From NCBI GenBank assembly GCA_011455275.1, contig CP015028.1, forward strand, positions 1,834,911 through 1,898,910: 64,000 nucleotides of DNA. The letters are read 5' to 3'. The translations under genes were made by a program, and so were the position numbers. Source of the DNA: Pasteurellaceae bacterium Orientalotternb1 (GTDB lineage Bacteria; Pseudomonadota; Gammaproteobacteria; Enterobacterales; Pasteurellaceae). Below the pieces are notes generated by a model. It was not told where the DNA came from. It saw only the letters and a list, made by a program, of their open reading frames with translations, and ran no database searches. Position 1 is the stretch's first letter. Each line of letters starts with the position of its first letter. Shown one piece after another: positions 1 to 8,502 of the stretch.

Positions 1-283
1 AGAATACACCGAGCAGCTTTCGCCAACCCCAACACCAAATGGTAAACCGATTATTAAATTTGAGTTTACAGGGCGTTCTGTAGATGCCCCGCTTCTCTCA
101 CACGCTTCCAAAAAATTCGGCATTGATTTCAGTATTTTAATGTCGCAAATCGACTATGCTGGTGGTGTGAAATTTGGTTTTGTCATCGCCGAAGTGGAAG
201 GTGAAGCAGACAAAATCAACGAAGCAAAATTCTATTTAATTGATAATAATGTGAAAGTTGAGGTGTTAGGCTATGTGGACTGA
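1..283 (+). CDS. metN: Methionine ABC transporter ATP-binding protein MetN, C-terminal part (5' end outside window)
   Basis: Only the last 93 codons are present, read from base 2 to a TGA at 281-283. This part is the NIL ligand-sensing domain that follows the nucleotide-binding domain in MetN-type ATPases. The visible stretch has the beta-alpha pattern of NIL domains, including FEFTGRSVDAPLLS and YAGGVKFGFVIAEVEG. In this family the domain binds methionine and inhibits transport when the pool is high. It overlaps metI by 11 bases, so the two are translationally coupled. The Walker motifs lie upstream of the window. The identification rests on the NIL domain together with metI and three metQ genes directly downstream. 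Confidence 0.93.
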   Translation, partial: EYTEQLSPTPTPNGKPIIKFEFTGRSVDAPLLSHASKKFGIDFSILMSQIDYAGGVKFGFVIAEVEGEADKINEAKFYLIDNNVKVEVLGYVD

Positions 284-950
284 TTTTTTAAACGAACTTA
301 CCCCCAAAATGTGGGAATTGGTTGCAATGTCCACGTTAGAAACGCTTTATATGGGCTTTGTCGCCACCTTATTAGCCGTGGTGATTGGTTTGCCGATCGG
401 CTTTGTGGCATTTTTAACTGGCAAAGGTGAAATCCTTGAACACAAAGGCTTACACCAAGTGCTTGATGTGATTATCAATATCGGGCGTTCTGTGCCATTT
501 ATCATTTTGCTTGTGGTTTTGCTACCATTTACCCGTTTAATCGTCGGTACAACCCTCGGTACAACGGCTGCAATCGTGCCGTTGAGCGTATCCGCTATTC
601 CATTCTTTGCTCGTTTAACTGCCAACGCCTTGCTTGAAATTCCAAGCGGCCTAACCGAAGCGGCAAAATCAATGGGAGCAAACAACTGGCAAGTAGTTAC
701 GAAATTTTATCTACCTGAATCGCTACCGATTTTAATTAACGGCATTACGCTCACCTTGGTGGCTCTGATCGGCTACTCTGCAATGGCGGGGGCTGTTGGC
801 GGCGGTGGCTTGGGTAACTTAGCGATCAGCTACGGCGAACATCGTAATATGGTCTATGTAAAATGGATCGCCACCATTATTATCGTGGCTATCGTGATGG
901 TCAGCCAAAAAATTGGCGATAACTTAGCGAAGAAATACGATCATCGTTAA
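273..950 (+). CDS. metI: Methionine ABC transporter permease MetI
   Basis: Inner-membrane permease of the MetNIQ D/L-methionine importer, 225 residues (E. coli MetI is 217). Several hydrophobic segments are visible, and the EAA loop that contacts MetN lies near residues 129-148 (EAAKSMGANNWQVVTKFYLP). The ATG lies inside the end of metN, and its length and start WTDFLNELTPKMWELV suit the family. Downstream come a hairpin, a USS and three substrate-binding protein genes, which forms an unusually rich met operon. Nothing is broken. Any MetJ operators would lie upstream of metN, outside the window. Confidence 0.96.
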   Translation: MWTDFLNELTPKMWELVAMSTLETLYMGFVATLLAVVIGLPIGFVAFLTGKGEILEHKGLHQVLDVIINIGRSVPFIILLVVLLPFTRLIVGTTLGTTAAIVPLSVSAIPFFARLTANALLEIPSGLTEAAKSMGANNWQVVTKFYLPESLPILINGITLTLVALIGYSAMAGAVGGGGLGNLAISYGEHRNMVYVKWIATIIIVAIVMVSQKIGDNLAKKYDHR

Positions 951-959
951 ATCTGCTCT

Positions 960-982
960 GCCCCTTTATTCCCAAAAGGGGC
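960..982 (+). terminator. Hairpin between metI and the first metQ (attenuator or mRNA-end candidate)
   Basis: GCCCCTTT (960-967) pairs perfectly with AAAGGGGC (975-982) across a short loop. No T run follows; a USS begins at 986. It could partly terminate transcription or protect the metNI mRNA end, allowing different expression of the binding proteins. This is an inference from the structure alone. Confidence 0.4.
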
Positions 983-1046
983 AATACAAGCGGTCAGTTT
1001 AAATAAAAATTTTGCAAATCAACACAACATCAAACAGGAGTTTCCT

Positions 1047-1838
1047 ATGTTAAACAAATTCTTAAAAACCGCGTTAGTTTCCGCTTTAGCCTTCAGTGGC
1101 ACAGCATTTGCCAAAGACAAAATCACTGTTGGCGTGATGTCTGGTCCTGAACACGTTGTGGCAGAAGTCGCAGCGAAAATCGCCAAAGAAAAATACGATG
1201 TAGATGTCGAATTTGTGCTTTTCAACGACTATGCGTTGCCAAATACGGCGACTAGCAAAGGCGATTTAGATGCCAACGCTTTCCAACACAAACCGTATTT
1301 AGACAAAGATTCAACTACCAAAAAGTTGGATAACTTAGTGATTGTTGGCAATACTTTTGTTTATCCGCTTGCGGGCTATTCGAAAAGAATCAAATCAATC
1401 AATGAGTTAAAAAATGGTGCGGTCGTTGCTGTGCCAAATGATCCAAGCAACTTAGCTCGTGCCTTAATTTTGCTTGAAAAACAAGGCTTAATTAAACTCA
1501 AAGACAACACCAACTTATTCTCAACTTCTCTCGATATCGTAAAAAATCCGAAAAACTTGAAAATTCAAGAAGTGGATACCTCTGTGGCAGCGAAAGCATT
1601 AGATGACGTGGATTTAGCAGTGGTGAATAACACTTACGCAGGTCAAGTGGGCTTAAATACCACCGATCACGGCGTATTTGTTGAAAGCAAAGATTCACCG
1701 TATGTGAACATTATCGTTGCTCGTACTAACAATAAAGACAGCGATGCGGTGAAAAACTTCGTGAAAGCCTACCAAACAGAGGAAGTATTCCAAGAAGCTC
1801 AAAAACACTTCAAAGATGGCGTGGTGAAAGGCTGGTAG
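1047..1838 (+). CDS. metQ: MetQ-family methionine-binding protein, copy 1 (secreted form without lipobox)
   Basis: Substrate-binding protein of the NlpA/MetQ family, 263 residues, the first of three tandem copies. The N-terminus is a signal peptide ending in GTAFA before KDKITVG. It fits signal peptidase I cleavage and has no cysteine, so this copy should be a soluble periplasmic protein, while copies 2 and 3 have lipoboxes. The mature part carries family blocks such as VGVMSGPEH, DANAFQHKPYLD and GNTFVYPLAGYSK, and ends VVKGW like its paralogues. RBS CAGGAG precedes the ATG. The three copies recall PlpA/PlpB/PlpC of Mannheimia haemolytica. Ligand preference cannot be read from the sequence; divergence could mean different peptides or methionine forms. 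Confidence 0.92.
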   Translation: MLNKFLKTALVSALAFSGTAFAKDKITVGVMSGPEHVVAEVAAKIAKEKYDVDVEFVLFNDYALPNTATSKGDLDANAFQHKPYLDKDSTTKKLDNLVIVGNTFVYPLAGYSKRIKSINELKNGAVVAVPNDPSNLARALILLEKQGLIKLKDNTNLFSTSLDIVKNPKNLKIQEVDTSVAAKALDDVDLAVVNNTYAGQVGLNTTDHGVFVESKDSPYVNIIVARTNNKDSDAVKNFVKAYQTEEVFQEAQKHFKDGVVKGW

Positions 1839-1848
1839 AAATCACTTT

Positions 1849-1933
1849 GTAGGGTGGGTCTTCCCACCATTTGCAAAATTCTTTGAGAATCTAACCGCTT
1901 GTTATCTTTTTGGTGGGTCGAGCCCCACCCTAC
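1849..1933. repeat. Inverted repeat with USS between metQ copies 1 and 2
   Basis: GTAGGGTGGG (1849-1858) is matched by CCCACCCTAC (1924-1933). Nested shorter complements and a USS core (1894-1902) lie between. No T run follows, so it is not a standard terminator. The 30 bases at 1888-1917 are identical to 2825-2854 in the next spacer, so the spacer was duplicated with the gene. Similar GTAGG-bordered palindromes occur near 13.88, 38.4 and 54.39 kb. Confidence 0.6.
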
Positions 1934-1962
1934 CTAATAATATCTAACATAAGGAAAACACA

Positions 1963-2775
1963 ATGAACTTCAAAAAATTACTTGGAACGCTTTTAGTTTC
2001 AACCCTTGCACTCACTGGCTGTAAAGAAGAGAAAAAAGCCGAAGCAGTACCAGCTCAACCGTTAAAAATCGGTGTAATGACAGGTCCTGAAGCCCAAATG
2101 ACTGAAGTAGCGGTAAAAATCGCCAAAGAAAAATATGGTTTGGACGTGCAATTAGTACAATTTACCGAATATACCCAGCCGAATGCAGCATTGCACGCAA
2201 AAGATTTGGACGCAAATGCTTTCCAAACCGTGCCATATTTAGAGCAAGAGAGTAAAGATCGTGGCTATAAAATGGCGATCATCGGCAATACGTTCATTTG
2301 GCCAATTGCGGGGTATTCTAAGAAAATCAAAACGTTAGATGAATTAAAAGACGGTGCAATTGTGTCAATTCCAAATAACCCAAGTAACACTGGTCGTGCG
2401 TTGTTATTATTGCAAGCAAATGGCGTACTCAAACTAAAAGATCCAACAAACTTGTTTTCGACTGAAAACGACATCGTGGAAAACCCGAAAAATATCCAAA
2501 TCAAACAAATTGATACGGCATTATTAACCCGTTCATTAGACGATGTAGATCTCTCAATCATCAATAACACCTACGCAGGTCAAGCAGGTTTAAGCCCTGA
2601 AAAAGATGGCGTGATTGTGGAGTCAAAAGAATCACCGTATGTGAACTTAGTGGTAAGCCGTGAAGACAACAAAGACGACCCTCGTTTACAAACTTTCGTC
2701 AAAGCCTTCCAAACAGACGAAGTGTATCAAGAAGCGTTAAAATTATTTAACAACGGCGTGGTGAAAGGTTGGTAA
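1963..2775 (+). CDS. metQ: MetQ-family methionine-binding lipoprotein, copy 2
   Basis: Second tandem MetQ/NlpA-family binding protein, 270 residues. The leader MNFKKLLGTLLVSTLALTGC is a typical lipoprotein signal with Cys20 as the lipid site, followed by a charged, Lys/Glu-rich linker. The mature domain has the same blocks as its neighbours (IGVMTGPEAQM, DANAFQTVPYL, GNTFIWPIAGYSK, ESPYVNLVVS). RBS AAGGAAA is upstream. It should be anchored to the inner or outer membrane and feed MetNI. The Phe-to-Trp and other changes in the binding region, relative to copies 1 and 3, may reflect a different ligand. That is inference. Confidence 0.93.
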   Translation: MNFKKLLGTLLVSTLALTGCKEEKKAEAVPAQPLKIGVMTGPEAQMTEVAVKIAKEKYGLDVQLVQFTEYTQPNAALHAKDLDANAFQTVPYLEQESKDRGYKMAIIGNTFIWPIAGYSKKIKTLDELKDGAIVSIPNNPSNTGRALLLLQANGVLKLKDPTNLFSTENDIVENPKNIQIKQIDTALLTRSLDDVDLSIINNTYAGQAGLSPEKDGVIVESKESPYVNLVVSREDNKDDPRLQTFVKAFQTDEVYQEALKLFNNGVVKGW

Positions 2776-2785
2776 ATCGCAATTT

Positions 2786-2868
2786 GTAGGGAAGCTTGCC
2801 CTACTATTTGCAAATTTTTCCTAAAATCTAACCGCTTGTTATCTTTTTGGTGGGGCAAGCCCCCCTAC
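2786..2868. repeat. Short palindromes with USS between metQ copies 2 and 3
   Basis: A near-palindrome GTAGGGAAGCTTGCCCTAC (2786-2804) and a second hairpin GGTGGGGCAAGCCCCCCTAC (2849-2868) flank a USS core (2831-2839). The segment resembles spacer 1 (1849-1933), including a 30-base identical block, and belongs to the same GTAGGG repeat type. Confidence 0.55.
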
Positions 2869-2885
2869 TTATAAGGAACCTTAAA

Positions 2886-3677
2886 ATGAACTTAAAAAAA
2901 TTACTTGGATTAGCGGCACTTTCTAGCTTGGTTCTGACCGCTTGTAACGACAAAGCTGAAAAACTCAAAGTAGGCGTGATTTCAGGCCCTGAACACGAAG
3001 TGATGGAAGTTGCAGCGAAAGTGGCGAAAGAAAAATACAATCGTGATGTGGAGTTAGTGATTTTCACCGACTACGCTACGCCAAACGAAGCCTTAAACAA
3101 AGGCGACTTAGACGTAAATGCGTTCCAACACAAACCGTATTTAGACAAACAAATCGCAGACAAAGGCTACAAACTCACACCCGTCGGCAATACTTTTGTT
3201 TATCCAATCGCAGCGTATTCGAAAAAAATCAAATCGATCGCAGAATTAAAAGACGGCGATAAAATTGCCGTGCCAAATGATCCAACTAACTTAGGTCGTT
3301 CATTGATTTTGTTGGAAAAACAAGGGTTGATCAAATTAAAAGACAGCAACAATCTGCTTTCAACCCGTGTGGATATTGTTGAAAATCCAAAAAATTTGGA
3401 CATTCAAGAAATTGAAGCCCCCTTATTACCACGCACCTTAGACGATGTGGCGTTCTCAATCATTAACACCACTTACGCAGGTCAAATTGGTTTAAGCCCA
3501 AATAAAGACGGTATTTTTGTAGAAAGCAAAGAATCGCCGTATGTGAACTTAATTGTTTCGCGTGCGGATAACAAAGACAAAGAAATCGTAAAAGATTTCG
3601 TTAAAGCCTACCAATCAGACGAAGTTTTCAACAAAGCCAACGAAGTCTTCAAAGGCGGTATGGTGAAAGGTTGGTAA
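2886..3677 (+). CDS. metQ: MetQ-family methionine-binding lipoprotein, copy 3
   Basis: Third tandem MetQ/NlpA-family protein, 263 residues from the ATG at 2886. An in-frame upstream start at 2847 would add 13 residues translated from the repeat and would bury the signal peptide, so I rejected it; AAGGAAC upstream of 2886 is the RBS. The leader ends LVLTAC with Cys20 as lipid site, and the codons for T-A-C are exactly the USS core ACCGCTTGT (2937-2945). Family blocks include VGVISGPEHEV, DVNAFQHKPYLD and GNTFVYPIAAYSK. It most resembles copy 1 in the mature part while keeping a lipoprotein leader. It is likely the last gene of the met operon. Confidence 0.93.
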   Translation: MNLKKLLGLAALSSLVLTACNDKAEKLKVGVISGPEHEVMEVAAKVAKEKYNRDVELVIFTDYATPNEALNKGDLDVNAFQHKPYLDKQIADKGYKLTPVGNTFVYPIAAYSKKIKSIAELKDGDKIAVPNDPTNLGRSLILLEKQGLIKLKDSNNLLSTRVDIVENPKNLDIQEIEAPLLPRTLDDVAFSIINTTYAGQIGLSPNKDGIFVESKESPYVNLIVSRADNKDKEIVKDFVKAYQSDEVFNKANEVFKGGMVKGW

Positions 3678-4327
3678 TTAAAAAATAACCAATTGATTTA
3701 AAATAACTTTAAGGATAAATGAACATCATTGCACTTCACCTTTCAAAAAAATCCAAAAATTTTTAAAATTTAAATGAACTTTTTAAATTAGGTAAAGTCT
3801 GATTATTCGCTAAATGCTTGAATTCAGGTAGCAAGTTTTTTTCATTTCCTTAGGTAAGACCTCCTCCCGATATCATATCCCTTTTGGTGTCGGGATTTTT
3901 TTATGGAAATTTTGTCTCATTTCATTTAAAAATCAAATTGTTATCCCAATCATTTTATCTTACTGTTCTATTAAATTTTATGTATTTAAAATGTAATTTA
4001 ATTCACTCTTAAAGTGTATTTTTTGTGCATAAAAATCCATTTCTAATATGGTTTACGCCAAAATAAGTCCGAAATTTCCAAAATTATTGCATCGCATTTA
4101 GCTTGGTATTTTAAGATTGTGAATACAAATTCATTAACTGTGAATAATAGTAAAGGCAAAATCGAGACTAGTACTTAGTCATACAACTGCAATTCGTGTT
4201 ACTAAAAATTGCGAATAGATGCGATAGAAAAAGATAGGATAAAACAAGCAAAAACGCTGAAAGCCTTGTCATTATTAGGGTTTATAGGGATTTTGCGATA
4301 GATTACGAGAAGTTAAGAAAGGGTTGC
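3678..4327. other. Gene-free AT-rich region between metQ copy 3 and tRNA-Leu
   Basis: No convincing reading frame is present in these 650 bases. It holds a good terminator at 3875-3902. After it lies a run of AT-rich sequence with small inverted repeats (GACTA at 4166-4170 with TAGTC at 4176-4180) and the direct repeat TGCGATAGA near 4218 and 4295. The 100 bases next to the tRNA 3' end are less AT-rich. Because tRNA-Leu genes are integration targets of Pasteurellaceae ICEs (the ICEHin1056/ICEPmu1 family), the stretch could be an empty or decayed attachment region. This is an inference only. Confidence 0.4.
3875..3902 (+). terminator. Rho-independent terminator (metNIQ operon or a small RNA)
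   Basis: TCCCGA (3875-3880) pairs with TCGGGA (3890-3895), and the stem extends with G-U pairs. It is followed by seven T (3896-3902). It lies about 200 bases after copy 3 of metQ, far for a simple operon end, so a small RNA between 3.70 and 3.90 kb is possible. Confidence 0.75.
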
Positions 4328-4413
4328 TGGTGCCAGTGGTCGGACTCGAACCGACACGGTTATTCACCGGCGGATTTTGAATCCGCTACGTCTACCAATT
4401 TCGTCACACTGGC
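4328..4413 (-). tRNA. tRNA-Leu (anticodon CAA)
   Basis: Read on the minus strand, the gene starts GCCAGTG and ends CACTGGCACCA, giving a perfect 7-bp acceptor stem, with A73 and CCA encoded. The anticodon stem GCGGA/TCCGC encloses the loop TTCAAAA, which gives anticodon CAA. A long variable arm (GCCGGTGAATAACCGT region) marks a class II leucine tRNA. The T arm GTCGGTTCGAGTCCGAC is canonical. Length is 86 bases. It reads leucine codon TTG. Confidence 0.96.
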
Positions 4414-4512
4414 TTTTAGAAAGTAACAAAACGAGCGGAATTATAGAAATCTTCTTGACCTTATGCAAGCAGAAAATCGGGAAAAATTTCTGCTTGCGTT
4501 TATTTTCAGCAA

Positions 4513-5385
4513 CTAGCTCAAATAAATACCAATTAAAACCGCAATGAATACCCCCATTCCCACATAATGATTGTTGAGAAAAGCGTTGAAACAGGCTTCT
4601 CGTTCACGTTGTTTGGTGAGCTTGCATTGATAAATAAATAAGGTTGCAGTGATGGCTAAGGCAATAAAATAAAGCACACCGAATTGTTCGACATAGCCAA
4701 ATAGGCTTAAGACAACCAATGCGAGAAATTGCAGTAACGCAATAATCTTATTGTCGTATTGTGCAAATAAAATCGCAGTGGATTTCACTCCAATGCGTAA
4801 ATCATCGTCACGATCGACCATCGCATATTGCGTGTCGTAGGCCACAGTCCAAAGCAAATTCGCAATGAATAAAAGCCAGCAAGAAAGCGGCAAACTTTCA
4901 CTTACTGATCCGAACGCCATTGGGATTGACCAACCGAATGCTACGCCGAGCACCAGTTGTGGCAAATGGGTGTAGCGTTTCATAAAGGGGTATGCCATCG
5001 CTAAGCCAACGGCGATAAACGACAACCCAATAGTGTAGTGGTTTAACATCAGCACTAGCAAAAAGGCGATAGCAATCAACACGCCAAAGAGTACTTTCGC
5101 CTCCATTTCGGTGGCTCTGCCAGTTGCAAGCGGTCGATTTTGGGTGCGTTTTACCTTGCCATCAAAATGGCGGTCGGCATAATCGTTAATCACACACCCC
5201 GCCGCTCGCATCACCACCACGCCCGCTACGAAAATCGCTAAAATTGGCAACGGCGGTACGCCATTGGCAGCGGTAAACAACGCCCAGAGGGTTGGCCACA
5301 GCAACAGCAACATGCCGATGGGTTTATCCAACCGCATCAGCTGCATATAAGCAAGCCATTTGTCTTGGGTAAAATGAGATTTCAT
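4513..5385 (-). CDS. ubiA: 4-hydroxybenzoate octaprenyltransferase UbiA
   Basis: Integral membrane enzyme that attaches the polyprenyl chain to 4-hydroxybenzoate in ubiquinone synthesis; 290 residues, equal to the usual length. The first aspartate-rich motif NDYADRHFD is at residues 67-75 and is followed by [11 protein letters not shown]. The second, [13 protein letters not shown], lies near residue 185. Both bind prenyl diphosphate through magnesium. About eight to nine hydrophobic segments are visible. The start ATG overlaps the glpR stop by four bases, so the two are translationally coupled, an unusual pairing. No ubiC gene is adjacent in this window. Confidence 0.96.
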   Translation of the reverse strand: MKSHFTQDKWLAYMQLMRLDKPIGMLLLLWPTLWALFTAANGVPPLPILAIFVAGVVVMRAAGCVINDYADRHFDGKVKRTQNRPLATGRATEMEAKVLFGVLIAIAFLLVLMLNHYTIGLSFIAVGLAMAYPFMKRYTHLPQLVLGVAFGWSIPMAFGSVSESLPLSCWLLFIANLLWTVAYDTQYAMVDRDDDLRIGVKSTAILFAQYDNKIIALLQFLALVVLSLFGYVEQFGVLYFIALAITATLFIYQCKLTKQREREACFNAFLNNHYVGMGVFIAVLIGIYLS

Positions 5386-6149
5386 TCGTTTTCGTTGCAG
5401 ATATAAATCGCCACATCGCTATGGCTGAGATAAAGTTGTAATTCCGATGGCAGCGGTTTATCGGTGAATAAGTAATTGATTTCTTTGAGTTCGCCCAATC
5501 GCACAATCGCATTGCGAGTGAATTTTGAATGATCGGTCACGAGCACGATATTGCGGGCATTTCGCATTAACGCCCGTTTTACTTGCACTTCGTGATAATC
5601 GTAATCCATCATCGAGCCATCACGTTCCACCGCACTGATCCCCAAAATACAGTAATCCAAGCGGAATTGATTGATAAAATTGACCGTCGCCTCGCCGATA
5701 ATGCCGCCGTCTGACCGCAATTCACCGCCCGCAATGGTTACGTGGCAATCGTCTTTTTGCAGCAAAATATGTGCCGCATTGAGATTGTTCGTTACCACCC
5801 GTAAATCTTTGTGGGAAAGCAGCGAATACGCCACTGCTTCAGGGGTCGTACCAATATCAATAAACAGCGATGCCCCATTGGGGATCATCTTCGCCACCGC
5901 TCTGCCGATACGGCTTTTTTGCTCGGAAAAGAAGAATTTGCGATCAGAATAGTCGCTATTTTCCGTTGTCGATGGCGACGCTGCTCCACCGTGATGACGG
6001 CGAATCAAATTATTTTCCGCCAATTCATTCAAATCTCGGCGGATTGTTTGCGAACTGACGTCCAGCTCCGCCACCAGCTGCTCCGTGCTGACATAGCCAA
6101 GCTGATTGACCAGTTCAATAATTCTGTTATGTCGAAGGGTTTGTTTCAT
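5382..6149 (-). CDS. glpR: DeoR-family glycerol-3-phosphate regulon repressor GlpR
   Basis: DNA-binding repressor of glycerol-3-phosphate genes. From the ATG at 6149 the protein has 255 residues (E. coli GlpR 252). It starts [20 protein letters not shown], very like my memory of E. coli GlpR. The N-terminal winged helix contains [15 protein letters not shown], the DeoR signature. The C-terminal sugar-phosphate sensor has [23 protein letters not shown] and [12 protein letters not shown] longer frame to 6212 only translates the USS palindrome and is rejected; GAGAAA lies before 6149. The stop overlaps ubiA by four bases. No glp structural genes lie in the window, so it acts in trans. Confidence 0.9.
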   Translation of the reverse strand: MKQTLRHNRIIELVNQLGYVSTEQLVAELDVSSQTIRRDLNELAENNLIRRHHGGAASPSTTENSDYSDRKFFFSEQKSRIGRAVAKMIPNGASLFIDIGTTPEAVAYSLLSHKDLRVVTNNLNAAHILLQKDDCHVTIAGGELRSDGGIIGEATVNFINQFRLDYCILGISAVERDGSMMDYDYHEVQVKRALMRNARNIVLVTDHSKFTRNAIVRLGELKEINYLFTDKPLPSELQLYLSHSDVAIYICNENE

Positions 6150-6176
6150 AGTTTCTCGTTTTGCAAAACTTTTCCG

Positions 6177-6206
6177 AAAAGTGACCGCTTGCAAGCGGTC
6201 ACTTTT
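6177..6206 (-). terminator. Perfect 30-base palindrome of two head-to-head USS cores; terminator between purB and glpR
   Basis: The 30 bases 6177-6206 equal their own reverse complement. The centre is GTGACCGCTTGCAAGCGGTC plus AC, flanked by AAAA and TTTT. Read on the minus strand it is a GC-rich stem followed by T residues, 58 bases after purB and 28 before glpR. Inverted USS pairs acting as terminators are known in Pasteurellaceae; this one has no loop spacer. Confidence 0.75.
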
Positions 6207-6263
6207 AAGCAAAATTTTGCAATTCCATTTATAGTCTCTCCCTTTGAAAAGGGAGATTTAGCG

Positions 6264-7646
<1,383 letters not shown>

Positions 7647-8276
7647 TTATAACGAGGAATATAAAGATTGTGTTGCATTCAGAATTTTGCGACGAGAAAA
7701 GAAAAACTGCCAACGGCTACCGCCCACTTGTTGCCATAAAATGCCCGCCCGAATGCCAGCGAGCAAAGTGGCTCGAATGCGGTTTTGAATATCAGGGCGA
7801 GAAAGCACATCACGATCGCCAATCACTTGAATACGTGAACCGAGCGGGCTAATAATGTCGCTGTAAATCGCCGCCATATTGGCAATCATCTGTTCGTGTA
7901 AAATATCGCCTTCATACAGTGGCAGTTGGCGTTCAAGCTGTTGCAAACGCTGAGCCAATTGGCCTTTGGCTTGCGGATTTTTATCGAGTTTTTGGCTTAG
8001 GGCTAACACGCCGATCCAGTACCGACCGATTTCGGTATCCAACTGCCCCTGCGGCGAACTGAGCTGTGCTTGAACCGTTTCTAACCCCAACTTGAGATGG
8101 GCAAGCTGATGACCAAAAACATCTAAAATAGATTCTGGCTGTACAACCAACAAACTCTGCAAACTATGGCGAAGGCTGTCACGTTCTGCCACACCACTAT
8201 GTGCAAATTTCTGCACTAAATTCGCAGCTTGGCACACTCCCGCCAACGCAATCGAAATATCCTGATAATTCGCCAT
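7647..8276 (-). CDS. hflD: High-frequency lysogenization protein HflD homologue
   Basis: 209 residues, matching the HflD (YcfC) family. Recognisable blocks are ISIALAGVCQAANLVQ near the N-terminus, MAAIYSDIISPLGSRIQV near residue 132, and IRATLLAGIRAGILWQQVGG near residue 166. In E. coli HflD is a peripheral membrane protein that binds lambda CII and affects lysogeny; its cellular role is unclear. It is 15 bases upstream of purB, as is usual. The gene that normally precedes it, mnmA, is not here; lon lies divergently instead. Confidence 0.92.
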   Translation of the reverse strand: MANYQDISIALAGVCQAANLVQKFAHSGVAERDSLRHSLQSLLVVQPESILDVFGHQLAHLKLGLETVQAQLSSPQGQLDTEIGRYWIGVLALSQKLDKNPQAKGQLAQRLQQLERQLPLYEGDILHEQMIANMAAIYSDIISPLGSRIQVIGDRDVLSRPDIQNRIRATLLAGIRAGILWQQVGGSRWQFFFSRRKILNATQSLYSSL

Positions 8277-8427
8277 TTTCTCTCAAATTCATTCAAAAAA
8301 TTGGGCGTGAATATACCATTTTTTGGGAGATTGTTGAAATACAAGCGGTCAGATTTCGCAGATTTTTTGCAAATTTGTAAATAACGCCCTAACGCTCAAC
8401 AACATTAGGGATTTTTCTCCTGTATCC

Positions 8428-8455
8428 CTTGCATTTCACAATTCCGCCCCCATAA
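8428..8455 (+). promoter_or_regulatory. Sigma-32-type heat-shock promoter of lon
   Basis: CTTGCAT (8428-8434) and CCCCATAA (8448-8455) are separated by 13 bases, close to the sigma-32 consensus CTTGAAA-N13-15-CCCCATNT. Transcription would begin near 8460. That excludes an in-frame ATG at 8455, which is part of the -10 element, and fixes the lon start at 8503. Confidence 0.75.
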
Positions 8456-8502
8456 TGAACAAATTACATTTTTCGGACAGTTTTAGCAAAGAGAGCAAGA
8501 AA

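Noticed and set aside
1849..1933. Intrinsic terminator between metQ copies 1 and 2
   Set aside because: The stem is long but no T run follows; treated as a dispersed repeat.
8387..8416. Terminator-like hairpin CCCTAA/TTAGGG plus T run upstream of lon
   Set aside because: The stem has only six pairs and no gene precedes it on the plus strand; possibly an insulator but not supported enough to list.
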